DNA from: CAZTAR01 sp043813895
GTDB taxonomy: Bacteria > Planctomycetota > Phycisphaerae > UBA1845 > UTPLA1
Assembly: GCA_043813895.1 (NCBI GenBank)
Contig: JBDRKQ010000145.1
Span: forward strand, 1-25,416
DNA length: 25,416 nt
Reading direction: 5' to 3'
This document shows positions 1-8,624 of the stretch, in pieces. A program made the translations under genes and the position numbers. Numbering within the stretch: the first letter of the stretch is position 1; each line of letters starts with the position of its first letter. The notes below the pieces were generated by a model. That model was not told the DNA's origin, did not search any database, and saw nothing but the letters and a program-made list of their open reading frames with translations.

Positions 1-74
1 CGCTCACCAGCGGGCAACGCCCCGATTTCCTGCACCAACTCCGCGAGTTTGCTCTGGAATGTGTTCTCGTCCAT
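1..74 (-). CDS. 5' end of a small hypothetical protein (partial, runs off the window)
   Basis: Reading the minus strand from the ATG at 74 gives an open frame of 24 codons to the window edge, beginning MDENTFQSKLAELVQEIG. A GGAG sits 5 bases before the ATG, a good ribosome binding site. The visible part is a polar, probably helical N-terminus with no signal peptide. It is too short to assign a family or function. It is divergent from leuS, and the 535-bp gap between them should hold both promoters. Confidence 0.5.
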   Translation of the reverse strand, partial: MDENTFQSKLAELVQEIGALPAGE

Positions 75-609
75 CAGGCTCCGCCCTCGCTCTCAATAGT
101 GGTTCCGGGCCTCGGCAGCCCCCTGTCCTCCCAACTCCTCGCCCTCTCTCAGCAGCGATGCGGGGTGATGGGGCAACGACCGTGCCTCGGAGTGAGCAAC
201 GTGTCGCCGAGAGGAAGACTGTGCTAACTTGAGATGATTACAGGCGTTACGACAGGACCCACCAGCCAGTCCGCGAGTAGCGGCGAGGTCTGTTTGTAGG
301 GGTGGGGTGAGATTACGGAACACGGCCCGCCTGACGCGAGCTGCGAATGCACCACAAGCTCCTTACTCTCAGACGCTTGGCGTGGCGATGCGATGGAGCC
401 CCGCAGGGTTACATAGCGGCCCGTGGCAGTACTTTGGCTGCGGCCGGAGGCCGCGCTCTGCCACGCTGCCGGTCGCCCATGCCTCGCAGATACTACGACG
501 CACGATGCGCCGGATGCACGGTGTGGCAGGAGAACATAGACTACTCGTCCGATCATCTGTAGGCCGGCCCGGGCGGGACAGGCCGGCATAGACAAAGGAC
601 GGTCATGAG
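75..609. other. Gene-free region between the left-edge gene and leuS
   Basis: No convincing gene, tRNA or known ncRNA is seen in these 535 bases. The ORFs here have no family resemblance and weak starts. The only structure I can support is a nested palindrome at 422-465. I did not find a confident sigma70 promoter for either flanking gene. Confidence 0.6.
422..465. repeat. Nested palindromic element (REP-like)
   Basis: CGTGGCAG at 422-429 is the exact reverse complement of CTGCCACG at 458-465. Inside is a second perfect stem, GCGGCC (440-445) and GGCCGC (449-454), with a 3-base loop. The GTGGCA...TGCCAC boundary matches other palindromic elements in the window. It has no T tract, so it is not an intrinsic terminator. 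Confidence 0.6.
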
Positions 610-3591
610 ATGAACACAGAAGATTACGCTCCAGAGGCCATGAGAGACAAGTGGCAACCCTTCTGGGACGAACACAGGACGTTCCGGCAGCCAAACCCGG
701 GGGAGCCTGGCTTCGATCCGAGCAAGCCGAAGTTCTACGTCCTGGACATGTTTCCCTACCCAAGCGGTGCGGGACTGCACGTCGGACATCCGGAGGGTTA
801 TACGGCAACGGACATTGTCGCACGATACAAGCGGATGCGCGGCTTCAACGTGCTGCACCCGATGGGCTGGGATGCATTCGGCCTGCCGGCGGAGCAGCAC
901 GCGGTCGAAACGGGCCGCCACCCGGCGATTACGACGAAGGGAAACATCGATACGTTCCGGCGACAGCTCAAGATGCTGGGTTTCAGCTACGACTGGGACC
1001 GCGAGCTGGCTACGACGGACGTGGACTACTACCGCTGGACGCAGTGGATCTTCCTGCAACTCTTCAACAGTTGGTATGACGAGTTGTCGCAGAAGGCCAG
1101 GCCGATCTCGGAGTTGCCCATACCGGACGAGGTTTCCGCACGAGGAGAGAGGGCGGTTCGCGAGTACGTGGACTCGCATCGGCTGGCGTACCTGGCGGAA
1201 GTGCCGGTCAATTGGTGCCCCGCCCTTGGCACTGTCCTAGCCAACGAGGAAGTGACGAACGAGGGGCGCAGCGACCGGGGGAATCACCCTGTCTTCAGGC
1301 GACCGTTGCGCCAGTGGATGCTACGGATCACAAAGTACGCCGACCGGCTGACGAACGACCTTGACGACTTGGACTGGCCCGAGTCGATCAAGTTGATGCA
1401 GCAAAACTGGGTGGGGCGCAGCGAAGGCGCGCAGGTGCGGTTCAAGGTAGACGGCACGGACGACGTCATCGAGGTCTACACGACGCGCCCGGACACGCTT
1501 TTCGGCGCAACGTACATGGTGCTCGCGCCGGAGCATCCGCTCGTCGAGGAGCTGACGACGCCCGACCGGCGCGATGCCGTGCAGGCATACTGCAAGGCGG
1601 CGGCGGGGCGTTCCGAACTCGCGCGGACGGCGGACACGAAAGAGAAGACCGGCGAGGCGACGGGCGCCTTTGCGATCAATCCCGTGTGGCCGGAGGGCGA
1701 TCCGCGTGCCCGGATTCCGATCTGGGTGGCGGACTATGTGATGATGACGTACGGCACCGGCGCGATCATGGCCGTGCCTGCGCATGACACGCGCGACTTC
1801 GAATTCGCCAAGGAGTTCGACCTGCCGATGATCGCGGTCGTGATGCCGCCGGATGCGTGGCTTCACGAGCAGATCAACACGCGCGGCGTGGATCGCGGCT
1901 ACGCAGAGCGAAAGGGCAACGCCGGTGCGGCGGACAAGCTGCTCGAGTCGGCGACGGCGGCGGCCGGAACGCTCGGGGGGATAACGGCCCAGGATGCCGG
2001 CGCGCTGCTCGATGGCGATGCGGGTTGGATGCAACAGGTTGGTGGGCCGGCCTACGCAAACGACCCGGGCCTGTTCATGGATGCGTACACCGGCGAGGGC
2101 GAGGCGATCAACTCCGGTGAATTCGACGGCCTCGGCACGACCGAGTTCAAGAAGAAGATCACCGCTTCGCTCAAGCAGCGCGGCTTGGGTTGCGCAGCGG
2201 TGAACTACAAACTCCGCGACTGGCTTTTCAGCCGACAACGCTACTGGGGCGAGCCGTTCCCGATCTTGCACGGCCAGGATGGCGAGCTGGTCGCGCTGAA
2301 CGAATCAGAGTTGCCGCTCGAATTGCCCGAGGTCGACGACTATCGCCCCGTATCCGTGCCCGACGACAGCGACGCGATGCCGAGCCCGCCGCTTGGCCAG
2401 GCGAAGGCGTGGATGGTTCTCGAACGCGACGGCAAGACTTATCGTCGCGAGTTAAACACGATGCCGCAATGGGCCGGGTCGTGCTGGTACTACCTGCGCT
2501 TCTGCGACCCGAAGAACTCCGAGCAATTCTGCTCGCCCGAGGCCGAGCAGTACTGGATGGGGGGGAAACGCCGAAAAGCCGAAACGCCGAAAAGCCAAAA
2601 AGAGGATGCGCCGGAGGATGTTGGCGGAATCGACCTGTATCTCGGCGGGGCGGAGCACGCCGTGTTACACCTGTTGTATGCCCGATTCTGGCACAAGGTG
2701 CTCTTCGACCTCGGATACGTCTCGACGCCGGAGCCGTTCAAGAAGCTGTTTAACCAGGGCATGATCCGCGCGTTCGCGTACAAGGATCACCGCGGCGCGT
2801 ACGTGTCGTACGACGATATCGAATTCCGGGAGGACGGGGCCTACCACAAGGCGGACGGCAGCAAGCTCGCCGGGGCAATCGAGAAGATGTCCAAGAGCCT
2901 CAAGAACGTAATCAATCCCGACGCCGTCGTGGAGGAATACGGCGCGGACGCGCTGCGGCTGTACGAGATGTTCATGGGGCCGCTGGATGCGAGCAAACCG
3001 TGGAATCCCCGGGACGTTCAGGGCGTGTTTCGGTTTCTGCAACGAACCTGGCGGCTGATCGGCGGCGGAGCGAACGGGGGTTGTTCACCGATGGTTTCGG
3101 ACGGCCAGGTGAACGGTGATCTCGAGCGGTTCCTGCACAAGACAATCAAGAAGGTAGGGAACGACATCGAGCGACTGGCATTCAACACGGCCATCTCGAC
3201 GATGATGGAGTTCGTCAACGAGGCATATCGCGTCAAGGGACTGCACCGCAGCCAGGCGGATCGTTTCGTGCGATTGCTGTCGCCGTTTGCGCCGCATCTT
3301 TGCGAGGAGCTATGGCAGCGGCTTTGCGGCGCTGAGTGGAAGGACAGCGTGGCGCTTGAATCATGGCCTGCTTTCGATGCAATACAGGTCGTCGACGAGG
3401 AAGTCGAGATTCCCGTACAGATCATGGGCAAGCTGGCCGGCCGTATCACCGTGGCCAAAGAAGCCTCGCAGGACGAAGTCCGGGCCGCGGCGATGACGAA
3501 CCCGAAAGTCGCGGAAAAGATCGGCGACGCGAAGATTGCGAAGGAGATTTATGTGCCCGGCCGCATGATGAACTTCGTGTTGAAACGGTAG
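610..3591 (+). CDS. leuS: Leucyl-tRNA synthetase
   Basis: Class I aminoacyl-tRNA synthetase that charges tRNA-Leu in the cytoplasm. At 993 aa it is longer than the E. coli enzyme (about 860). The HIGH-type signature is HVGH at residues 57-60, after MFPYPSG, and the KMSKS loop is at 759-763. The CP1 editing domain is recognisable from TTRPDTLFGATYMVLAPEHP and the MTYGTGAIMAVPAHDTRDFEF block. The extra length includes a long segment around residues 165-215 and a Lys-rich insert near 652-668, which is encoded by a tandem 16-bp repeat just before the conserved IDLYLGGAEHAVLHLLYARF. The start is the ATG at 610 with AAAGGAC upstream; an ATG at 605 hits a stop at once. Identity is certain. Whether the Lys-rich insert affects activity is unknown. 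Confidence 0.98.
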   Translation: MNTEDYAPEAMRDKWQPFWDEHRTFRQPNPGEPGFDPSKPKFYVLDMFPYPSGAGLHVGHPEGYTATDIVARYKRMRGFNVLHPMGWDAFGLPAEQHAVETGRHPAITTKGNIDTFRRQLKMLGFSYDWDRELATTDVDYYRWTQWIFLQLFNSWYDELSQKARPISELPIPDEVSARGERAVREYVDSHRLAYLAEVPVNWCPALGTVLANEEVTNEGRSDRGNHPVFRRPLRQWMLRITKYADRLTNDLDDLDWPESIKLMQQNWVGRSEGAQVRFKVDGTDDVIEVYTTRPDTLFGATYMVLAPEHPLVEELTTPDRRDAVQAYCKAAAGRSELARTADTKEKTGEATGAFAINPVWPEGDPRARIPIWVADYVMMTYGTGAIMAVPAHDTRDFEFAKEFDLPMIAVVMPPDAWLHEQINTRGVDRGYAERKGNAGAADKLLESATAAAGTLGGITAQDAGALLDGDAGWMQQVGGPAYANDPGLFMDAYTGEGEAINSGEFDGLGTTEFKKKITASLKQRGLGCAAVNYKLRDWLFSRQRYWGEPFPILHGQDGELVALNESELPLELPEVDDYRPVSVPDDSDAMPSPPLGQAKAWMVLERDGKTYRRELNTMPQWAGSCWYYLRFCDPKNSEQFCSPEAEQYWMGGKRRKAETPKSQKEDAPEDVGGIDLYLGGAEHAVLHLLYARFWHKVLFDLGYVSTPEPFKKLFNQGMIRAFAYKDHRGAYVSYDDIEFREDGAYHKADGSKLAGAIEKMSKSLKNVINPDAVVEEYGADALRLYEMFMGPLDASKPWNPRDVQGVFRFLQRTWRLIGGGANGGCSPMVSDGQVNGDLERFLHKTIKKVGNDIERLAFNTAISTMMEFVNEAYRVKGLHRSQADRFVRLLSPFAPHLCEELWQRLCGAEWKDSVALESWPAFDAIQVVDEEVEIPVQIMGKLAGRITVAKEASQDEVRAAAMTNPKVAEKIGDAKIAKEIYVPGRMMNFVLKR
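2565..2596 (+). repeat. Tandem 16-bp repeat inside leuS
   Basis: GAAACGCCGAAAAGCC occurs twice in exact tandem (2565-2580 and 2581-2596), followed by an A-rich stretch. Two 16-bp units plus the flank keep the frame open and encode a Lys/Arg-rich segment (GKRRKAETPKSQKED). Its base composition (A-rich, CGAAA motifs) is unlike the surrounding leuS sequence, which suggests an insertion or a slippage expansion. Confidence 0.85.
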
Positions 3592-3700
3592 CGGTCTGAT
3601 CCAACGGAAGTTCCGGGTGTCGGGGGGCACGGTGCGACAGAGTCAGGCCGTGTGAATCGCGGTCGTGCGGAACCACAGGCATGCGAGGTCACGCAAGATT

Positions 3701-4552
3701 ATGCAAGAAGCCGCCGACACATTGGGTTTGATTGCGGGCGCGGGGGAGTTTCCGGGACTGGTCCTGCGCGGCGCCAAGCGCGCAGGCCTCCGCGTCGTGG
3801 TCGTGGGTCTGCGAGGGTGTTGCGATCCGGCCTTGGGCGATGAGGCGGATGCTTACTACGAGGCGGGAATCGCACGGCTCGGCCGGTGGATCCGTCTCTT
3901 GCGTCGCGAGCAGGCGTATCGGGCGATCATGGCGGGGAAGGTCCGGAAGTCCCGAATGCTCGAAGTCGCCTCGTGGCGGCGGTGGTTGGCGTACTTGCCG
4001 GATTGGACTAGCATCAAGGTCTGGTACTTTCGCGCGCCGGATCGCCGCAACGACACGCTACTGCGGGCGGTGGGCGACGAGATGCAGTGCAAGGGGATTA
4101 CCCTCGTGGATTCGACCCAGTACTGTCCGGAGTCCTTGGCCGAGGAGGGGCAACTCACGCGGAAGGGCCTTTCCGCCGCCCAGTCCGCCGATGCCGACCT
4201 GGGTTGGAAGGCCGCCAAGGAAATGGGCCGTCTCGATGTTGGACAGGCCGTGGCGGTGAAGGACAAGGACATCATTGCGGTCGAGGCGATTGAAGGCACC
4301 GACGCCATGATCGACCGGGCCGGGTCGCTTTGCCGTTCGGGAGGGTGGACGCTGGTGAAAGTCGCCAAGCCGGAGCAGGACATGCGGTTTGACGTCCCGA
4401 CGATCGGGCCGGACACGATTGACCGGCTGGCGAGTGCTCGGGCCGCGGCGATCGTCGTGGAGGCCGGAAAGACGCTTGTTCTGGATCGTCCGCGCACGAT
4501 CGATTTGGCGGAGACGCACGGCATCGCGATTGTGGGCCGGCGGGGCAACTGA
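3701..4552 (+). CDS. lpxI: UDP-2,3-diacylglucosamine pyrophosphatase LpxI family
   Basis: LpxI cleaves UDP-2,3-diacylglucosamine to lipid X and UMP in lipid A synthesis, as an alternative to LpxH. The N-terminus carries the family signature LGLIAGAGEFPGLVLRGAKR, then VVVVGLRG and LGRWIRLLRREQAYRAIMAGKV. The C-terminal domain has KPEQDMRFDVPTIGPDT. From the ATG at 3701 it is 283 aa, the normal family length. An in-frame GTG at 3665 would add 12 basic residues without a clear ribosome binding site, so I prefer the ATG, although its own Shine-Dalgarno is weak. It implies that the organism makes lipid A. No other lpx genes are nearby. Confidence 0.88.
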   Translation: MQEAADTLGLIAGAGEFPGLVLRGAKRAGLRVVVVGLRGCCDPALGDEADAYYEAGIARLGRWIRLLRREQAYRAIMAGKVRKSRMLEVASWRRWLAYLPDWTSIKVWYFRAPDRRNDTLLRAVGDEMQCKGITLVDSTQYCPESLAEEGQLTRKGLSAAQSADADLGWKAAKEMGRLDVGQAVAVKDKDIIAVEAIEGTDAMIDRAGSLCRSGGWTLVKVAKPEQDMRFDVPTIGPDTIDRLASARAAAIVVEAGKTLVLDRPRTIDLAETHGIAIVGRRGN

Positions 4553-4739
4553 TCGTACGACCAGGCTTTGACGGGATGCGCAAGGCCGCCGTTGTAGGCG
4601 GGGCGGGATGTTCTCGGACCTGCGTGTGAAAAATGCCTATCTCGACCGGGGGTTCTGCCGACCTAAAGGTAGGCTTTATCGGTTCAACAGCGGTGTTGGC
4701 GACGGACGTCGATGGGCGACGACCCGGGAGTAGGACGCG

Positions 4740-5675
4740 ATGGAATACCTTGTAACAGGCGGGGCGGGTTTCATCGGGTCACATCTCGTGGAGCGGCTTG
4801 TCGGCCAAGGCGAAACCGTCCGCGTGCTCGATAACTTCGCCACCGGCAAGCGCGAGAACATCGCACCTTTCATGGACAGGATCGAACTGGTCGAAGGCGA
4901 CATCGCTGATCCGGCCGTCTGCGCGCGGGCGTGTGAGGGCGTGCGCGTCGTGTTCCACGAGGCGGCGCTGCCATCGGTGCCGAAGTCGGTTGTCGATCCC
5001 GTGTCGAGCCATCGCACGAATACGGACGGCACGTTCAACATGCTGGTGGCCGCGCGGGAGGCAGGCGTCAAGCGGTTCGTTTATGCCGCCAGCAGCTCGG
5101 CGTACGGAGAGTCGCCGACGCTCCCGAAAGTGGAAACGATGAAGACGCAGCCGCTGAGTCCCTATGCAGTGCAAAAGCTCAGCGGCGAGGAGTACTGTAG
5201 CGTCTTCTACAAGTGCTACGGCCTCCAGACACTCTCGATTCGGTACTTCAACGTCTTTGGCCCGCGCCAGGATCCGACGAACCAGTACGCGGCGGCGATC
5301 CCGGCGTTCGTGACGGCGATCAGCCGGGGCGAGCCGCCGACGGTCTTCGGGGACGGTGAGCAGACACGCGACTTCACCCACATCGACAACGTGATCGAGG
5401 CGAACCTGCTCGCGGCCGAAACACGCGAGCTACATGGCGAAATAATCAACGTGGCCTGCGGAGAGCACCTGAGCATCAACGAGATCATCCGCGAAATCAA
5501 CAGACTCTTGGGCATGGACGTGCCGTCGAACCACGTCGACCCGCGACAGGGCGACATCAAGCACTCCTGGGCCGATATCGAGCTTGCCTCTGAAGTGATT
5601 GGATACAAGCCTGTGGTCCCGTTTGCCGAAGGACTGCGGCGGGCGGTCGATTGGTATGTGAGAAACCTGGCGTGA
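4740..5675 (+). CDS. NAD-dependent nucleotide-sugar 4-epimerase (extended SDR)
   Basis: A 311-aa extended short-chain dehydrogenase. The Rossmann motif TGGAGFIG is at residues 6-13, the active-site serine region is AASSSAYGES, and the catalytic Tyr/Lys are Y142 and K146 in SPYAVQK. Other hallmarks are RYFNVFGPRQDP and FGDGEQTRDFTHIDNV. The pattern with ALPSVPKSVVDP is closest to the UDP-GlcNAc or UDP-GlcNAcA 4-epimerases (WbpP/TviC type) and related UDP-glucose 4-epimerases. Substrate cannot be fixed from sequence alone. It would supply sugars for surface polysaccharide or LPS, which fits lpxI just upstream. Family assignment is firm; substrate is not. Confidence 0.9.
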   Translation: MEYLVTGGAGFIGSHLVERLVGQGETVRVLDNFATGKRENIAPFMDRIELVEGDIADPAVCARACEGVRVVFHEAALPSVPKSVVDPVSSHRTNTDGTFNMLVAAREAGVKRFVYAASSSAYGESPTLPKVETMKTQPLSPYAVQKLSGEEYCSVFYKCYGLQTLSIRYFNVFGPRQDPTNQYAAAIPAFVTAISRGEPPTVFGDGEQTRDFTHIDNVIEANLLAAETRELHGEIINVACGEHLSINEIIREINRLLGMDVPSNHVDPRQGDIKHSWADIELASEVIGYKPVVPFAEGLRRAVDWYVRNLA

Positions 5676-5796
5676 TGAGCGGCTCCGGCCCCGCGGCACG
5701 GCTTGAGCGTATTGGCGAGTGTGCGTCGGCGACGCCTCTCGGGTGGTTTGGGGATCGCCGGTTGTCAGGGACATCAAGCGCAGACGGAAGAACAGA

Positions 5797-8361
5797 ATGA
5801 GTGACATGTATCGAATACGCACTTACACGGTTGTGCCTGCTTTGCCCGAGCGGCTTCAGCGGCTGCGAGAGTTGGCTTACAACATGTGGTGGAGCTGGCA
5901 CGCCGACGCGTTGGGATTGTTCCGGCGCCTTGATCCGGACTTATGGGACGACGTGGCGCAGAACCCGGTCCGGTTCCTCGCGCATCTCTCCCAGAGGCGG
6001 CTGGACCAGGCAGCTTCCGACAAGGCATACCTCGCCCAGATGAAACGCGTGTTGGAGAACTTCGACACGTATATGTCAGGCGAAACCTGGTTTGCCAGAG
6101 AGCATCCCGACCTCGCTGATTCGCGGATCGCGTATTTCTCGATGGAGTTCGGCATCCACGAGTCGTTGCCGATTTATTCCGGCGGTCTGGGGGTACTGGC
6201 GGGAGACCACTTGAAGAGCGCGAGCGATCTGGGCGTGCCGCTGATCGGCGTCGGCCTGATGTATCGGCAGGGATACTTCCAGCAGCGCCTTACTTCGGAC
6301 GGCTGGCAGATCGAGGAATATCCGTCGGTTGACTTCTACCAGATGCCGGTGACGCGCGTGAGCGGAGAGGACGGTGAGCCGGTCCGCATCAACCTCGCGA
6401 TCGGCAAACGGGAAGTACATGCCGTGGTGTGGCGAGTGCAGGTCGGTCGCGTTCCGCTGTATCTCTTGGACGCCGACGTGCCGGAGAACGACCCGCGCGA
6501 TCGGGTCATCACGCAGCGCCTGTACGGCGGCGAAGAGGAGATGCGGATTCGGCAGGAGATCCTGCTCGGGATCGGCGGCGTGCGGGCTCTGGATGAACTG
6601 GGACAAAGGCCCGACGTGTGCCACATGAACGAGGGACACTCCGCCTTCTTGACGGTCGAGCAGGTGCGTCAGCGAATGGAGGAGGACAAGCTCGACTTCG
6701 GTGAGGCGCGCGAGGCCGTCACGCCGAGTCACGTCTTCACGACGCACACGCCGGTTCCTGCCGGGATTGATCGCTTTGAAGACCCGCTGCTGGAAAAGTA
6801 CATCGGGCCGTACCTCCCGTCGATCGGCCTGACACTGCCCGAGTTCACGGCGCTGGGCAAGAAGAACGCCGCCGATCCGAACGAGAAGTTCTGCATGGCG
6901 GTGATTGCGCTTCGGCTCGCCGCCGGGACAAACGGCGTGAGCGCGTTGCACGGGCACGTGTCGCGCGAAATGTGGCACACCGTCTGGCCCGGCGCGCCGC
7001 GGGACGAAGTGCCCATCACCTCAATTACGAACGGCATCCACACGAGTACCTGGATCTCGCCGGAAATGGCTGACCTCCTGGATCGTTATCTGGGGCCGGG
7101 TTGGTCGGAGAACCCGGCGGACCATGACATCTGGGATCGGGTGGACGAGATTCCGGACCATGAGTTGTGGCGAACGCACGAGGGTCGCCGGACGGCCCTG
7201 ATTACGTTCACGCGGCAGCGGCTCAAGGAGCAGCTCCGGCGGCGCGGCGCCCCGCACGCGGAGATCAAGGCCGCCGACGAGTACCTAGACGCCGAAGCTT
7301 TGACGATCGGCTTCGCCCGGCGGTTTGCGCCTTATAAGCGCGGCGCCTTGGTCTTCAGGGATACCGAGAGACTGCTGCGAATCGTCCGGGACCAGGGTCG
7401 TCCCGTGCAGCTCATCTTCGCGGGCAAGGCCCATCCACGGGACGACAATGGCAAGGAAATCATCAAGCAAATCATCACGCACACGAAGCGGCCGGAGTTC
7501 AGCAGACGCATCGCGTTCATCGAGAACTACGACATGAACGTCGCCCGCATGTTGGTGCAGGGCGTAGACGTGTGGCTCAACAACCCCATCAAGCCCCGTG
7601 AAGCATCGGGGACGAGCGGCATGAAGGTCCCGTGCAACGGCGGGATCAATATGTCCGTGTTGGACGGCTGGTGGCCTGAAGCCTACGACGGCGAGAACGG
7701 TTGGGCGATTGACGAAGGGCGCGTGTACGACGATCCCGCCTACCGCGACCATAGCGAGGGCGAGGCGATCTACGAATTGCTCGAAAAAGAAGTCGTGCCG
7801 CGATTCTACGACCGTGGCGCAGACGGGCTGCCTCGAAGCTGGATCGCCAGGATGAAGGCGTCCATGCGGACGGTCTGCCCGATGTTCAACACAAACCGCA
7901 TGTTGCAGGAGTATGCGAAGCGGCTGTATGTGCCGGCGGCCCGACGGTGGAAGCACCTTTCGGAAGACGGGTTCGTTGCCGCCAAATCGCTGTCCCAGTG
8001 GAAGCGCCGCTTGACGAAGGGCTGGGGCGGTGTGGGCATCGAGACCGTGCAATCCAACGACAGCAAGGAGTTACCCGTGGGAGGCGACGTGGAGGTCCGG
8101 GCACGGATCCAGCTCGGCGACGTCAAGCCGGATGACGTAGCGGTCGAGTTGTACCACGGCCGCGTCGACACGCACGGGCAACTCGTCGAGGGCAGGAGCG
8201 AGCAGATGACCTGCGGGGAACACCTGGAAAACGGGACGTACTGGTATGACGGGCGGATCCCGTGCCTTCGCAGTGGGCAGCACGGCTACGCGGTCCGGGT
8301 GGTGCCAAGGCACTCGGACCTGACGCACCGCTATGACACCGGACTGATCCGTTGGAGTTAG
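5797..8361 (+). CDS. glgP: Alpha-glucan (glycogen) phosphorylase, GT35, with DUF3417 N-terminus
   Basis: Releases glucose-1-phosphate from glycogen or maltodextrin with phosphate, using pyridoxal phosphate. The start is the ATG at 5797 with GGAAG 6 bases upstream, giving 854 aa; the longer GTG reading from 5719 has no support. Residues from about 10 to 115 match the DUF3417 domain found in bacterial and archaeal alpha-glucan phosphorylases (LAYNMWWSWHADALGLFRRL). The catalytic core includes IAYFSMEFGIHESLPIYSGG, HMNEGHSAFL, and the PLP site EASGTSGMK, with the PLP lysine at K610. The last 120 residues or so form a beta-rich C-terminal extension seen in the longer members of this subfamily. 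It belongs to the archaeal/Thermotoga-like branch, not the classical E. coli GlgP/MalP branch. Confidence 0.95.
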   Translation: MSDMYRIRTYTVVPALPERLQRLRELAYNMWWSWHADALGLFRRLDPDLWDDVAQNPVRFLAHLSQRRLDQAASDKAYLAQMKRVLENFDTYMSGETWFAREHPDLADSRIAYFSMEFGIHESLPIYSGGLGVLAGDHLKSASDLGVPLIGVGLMYRQGYFQQRLTSDGWQIEEYPSVDFYQMPVTRVSGEDGEPVRINLAIGKREVHAVVWRVQVGRVPLYLLDADVPENDPRDRVITQRLYGGEEEMRIRQEILLGIGGVRALDELGQRPDVCHMNEGHSAFLTVEQVRQRMEEDKLDFGEAREAVTPSHVFTTHTPVPAGIDRFEDPLLEKYIGPYLPSIGLTLPEFTALGKKNAADPNEKFCMAVIALRLAAGTNGVSALHGHVSREMWHTVWPGAPRDEVPITSITNGIHTSTWISPEMADLLDRYLGPGWSENPADHDIWDRVDEIPDHELWRTHEGRRTALITFTRQRLKEQLRRRGAPHAEIKAADEYLDAEALTIGFARRFAPYKRGALVFRDTERLLRIVRDQGRPVQLIFAGKAHPRDDNGKEIIKQIITHTKRPEFSRRIAFIENYDMNVARMLVQGVDVWLNNPIKPREASGTSGMKVPCNGGINMSVLDGWWPEAYDGENGWAIDEGRVYDDPAYRDHSEGEAIYELLEKEVVPRFYDRGADGLPRSWIARMKASMRTVCPMFNTNRMLQEYAKRLYVPAARRWKHLSEDGFVAAKSLSQWKRRLTKGWGGVGIETVQSNDSKELPVGGDVEVRARIQLGDVKPDDVAVELYHGRVDTHGQLVEGRSEQMTCGEHLENGTYWYDGRIPCLRSGQHGYAVRVVPRHSDLTHRYDTGLIRWS

Positions 8362-8583
8362 GTGCTGCCTGACGGCCCGACTCCGTTGCGGCCGATGCCC
8401 CTGCCGGTCGTGGGAGCCGGTCGGTGGCCGTCGTCGGTTGCGTGAAGGAGCGACGCCGCAGTGCCTGGCTACGGCGCGCCATGCCTGAGCTGTCCCGAGC
8501 CAGGGCGAACGCCTGCGAGGAGGTTTCGCGGCACGACACGTTCTTCCGTGTGATCGCGGTAGCCGGAACCGCCTGTTTCCGCG

Positions 8584-8613
8584 TTGTCTTACCGGCCGAC
8601 GGGATGTTATATT
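8584..8613 (+). promoter_or_regulatory. Possible sigma70 promoter for alr
   Basis: TTGTCT (8584-8589), an 18-base spacer and TATATT (8608-8613) lie just before alr. The expected start of transcription, near 8620, would leave only a few bases of leader and would cut into the apparent Shine-Dalgarno at 8616-8619, so this is uncertain. Confidence 0.35.
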
Positions 8614-8624
8614 GTAGGGTTCTC

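Noticed and set aside
75..609. tRNA or structured ncRNA in the leuS upstream gap
   Set aside because: I found no cloverleaf or T-loop signature, and no T-box-like leader for a leucyl-tRNA synthetase; only the palindrome at 422-465 is structured.
1321..2271. 316-aa minus-strand ORF
   Set aside because: It is antisense to leuS and Arg/His-rich, typical of the complement of a GC-rich coding frame.
5719..5796. GTG-started N-terminal extension of the phosphorylase
   Set aside because: No ribosome binding site and no family resemblance. The ATG at 5797 has GGAAG at the right distance and begins where the DUF3417 family begins.
8424..8624. 67-codon N-terminal extension of alanine racemase
   Set aside because: The extension matches nothing in the family, while the ATG at 8625 has a Shine-Dalgarno and the expected N-terminus.
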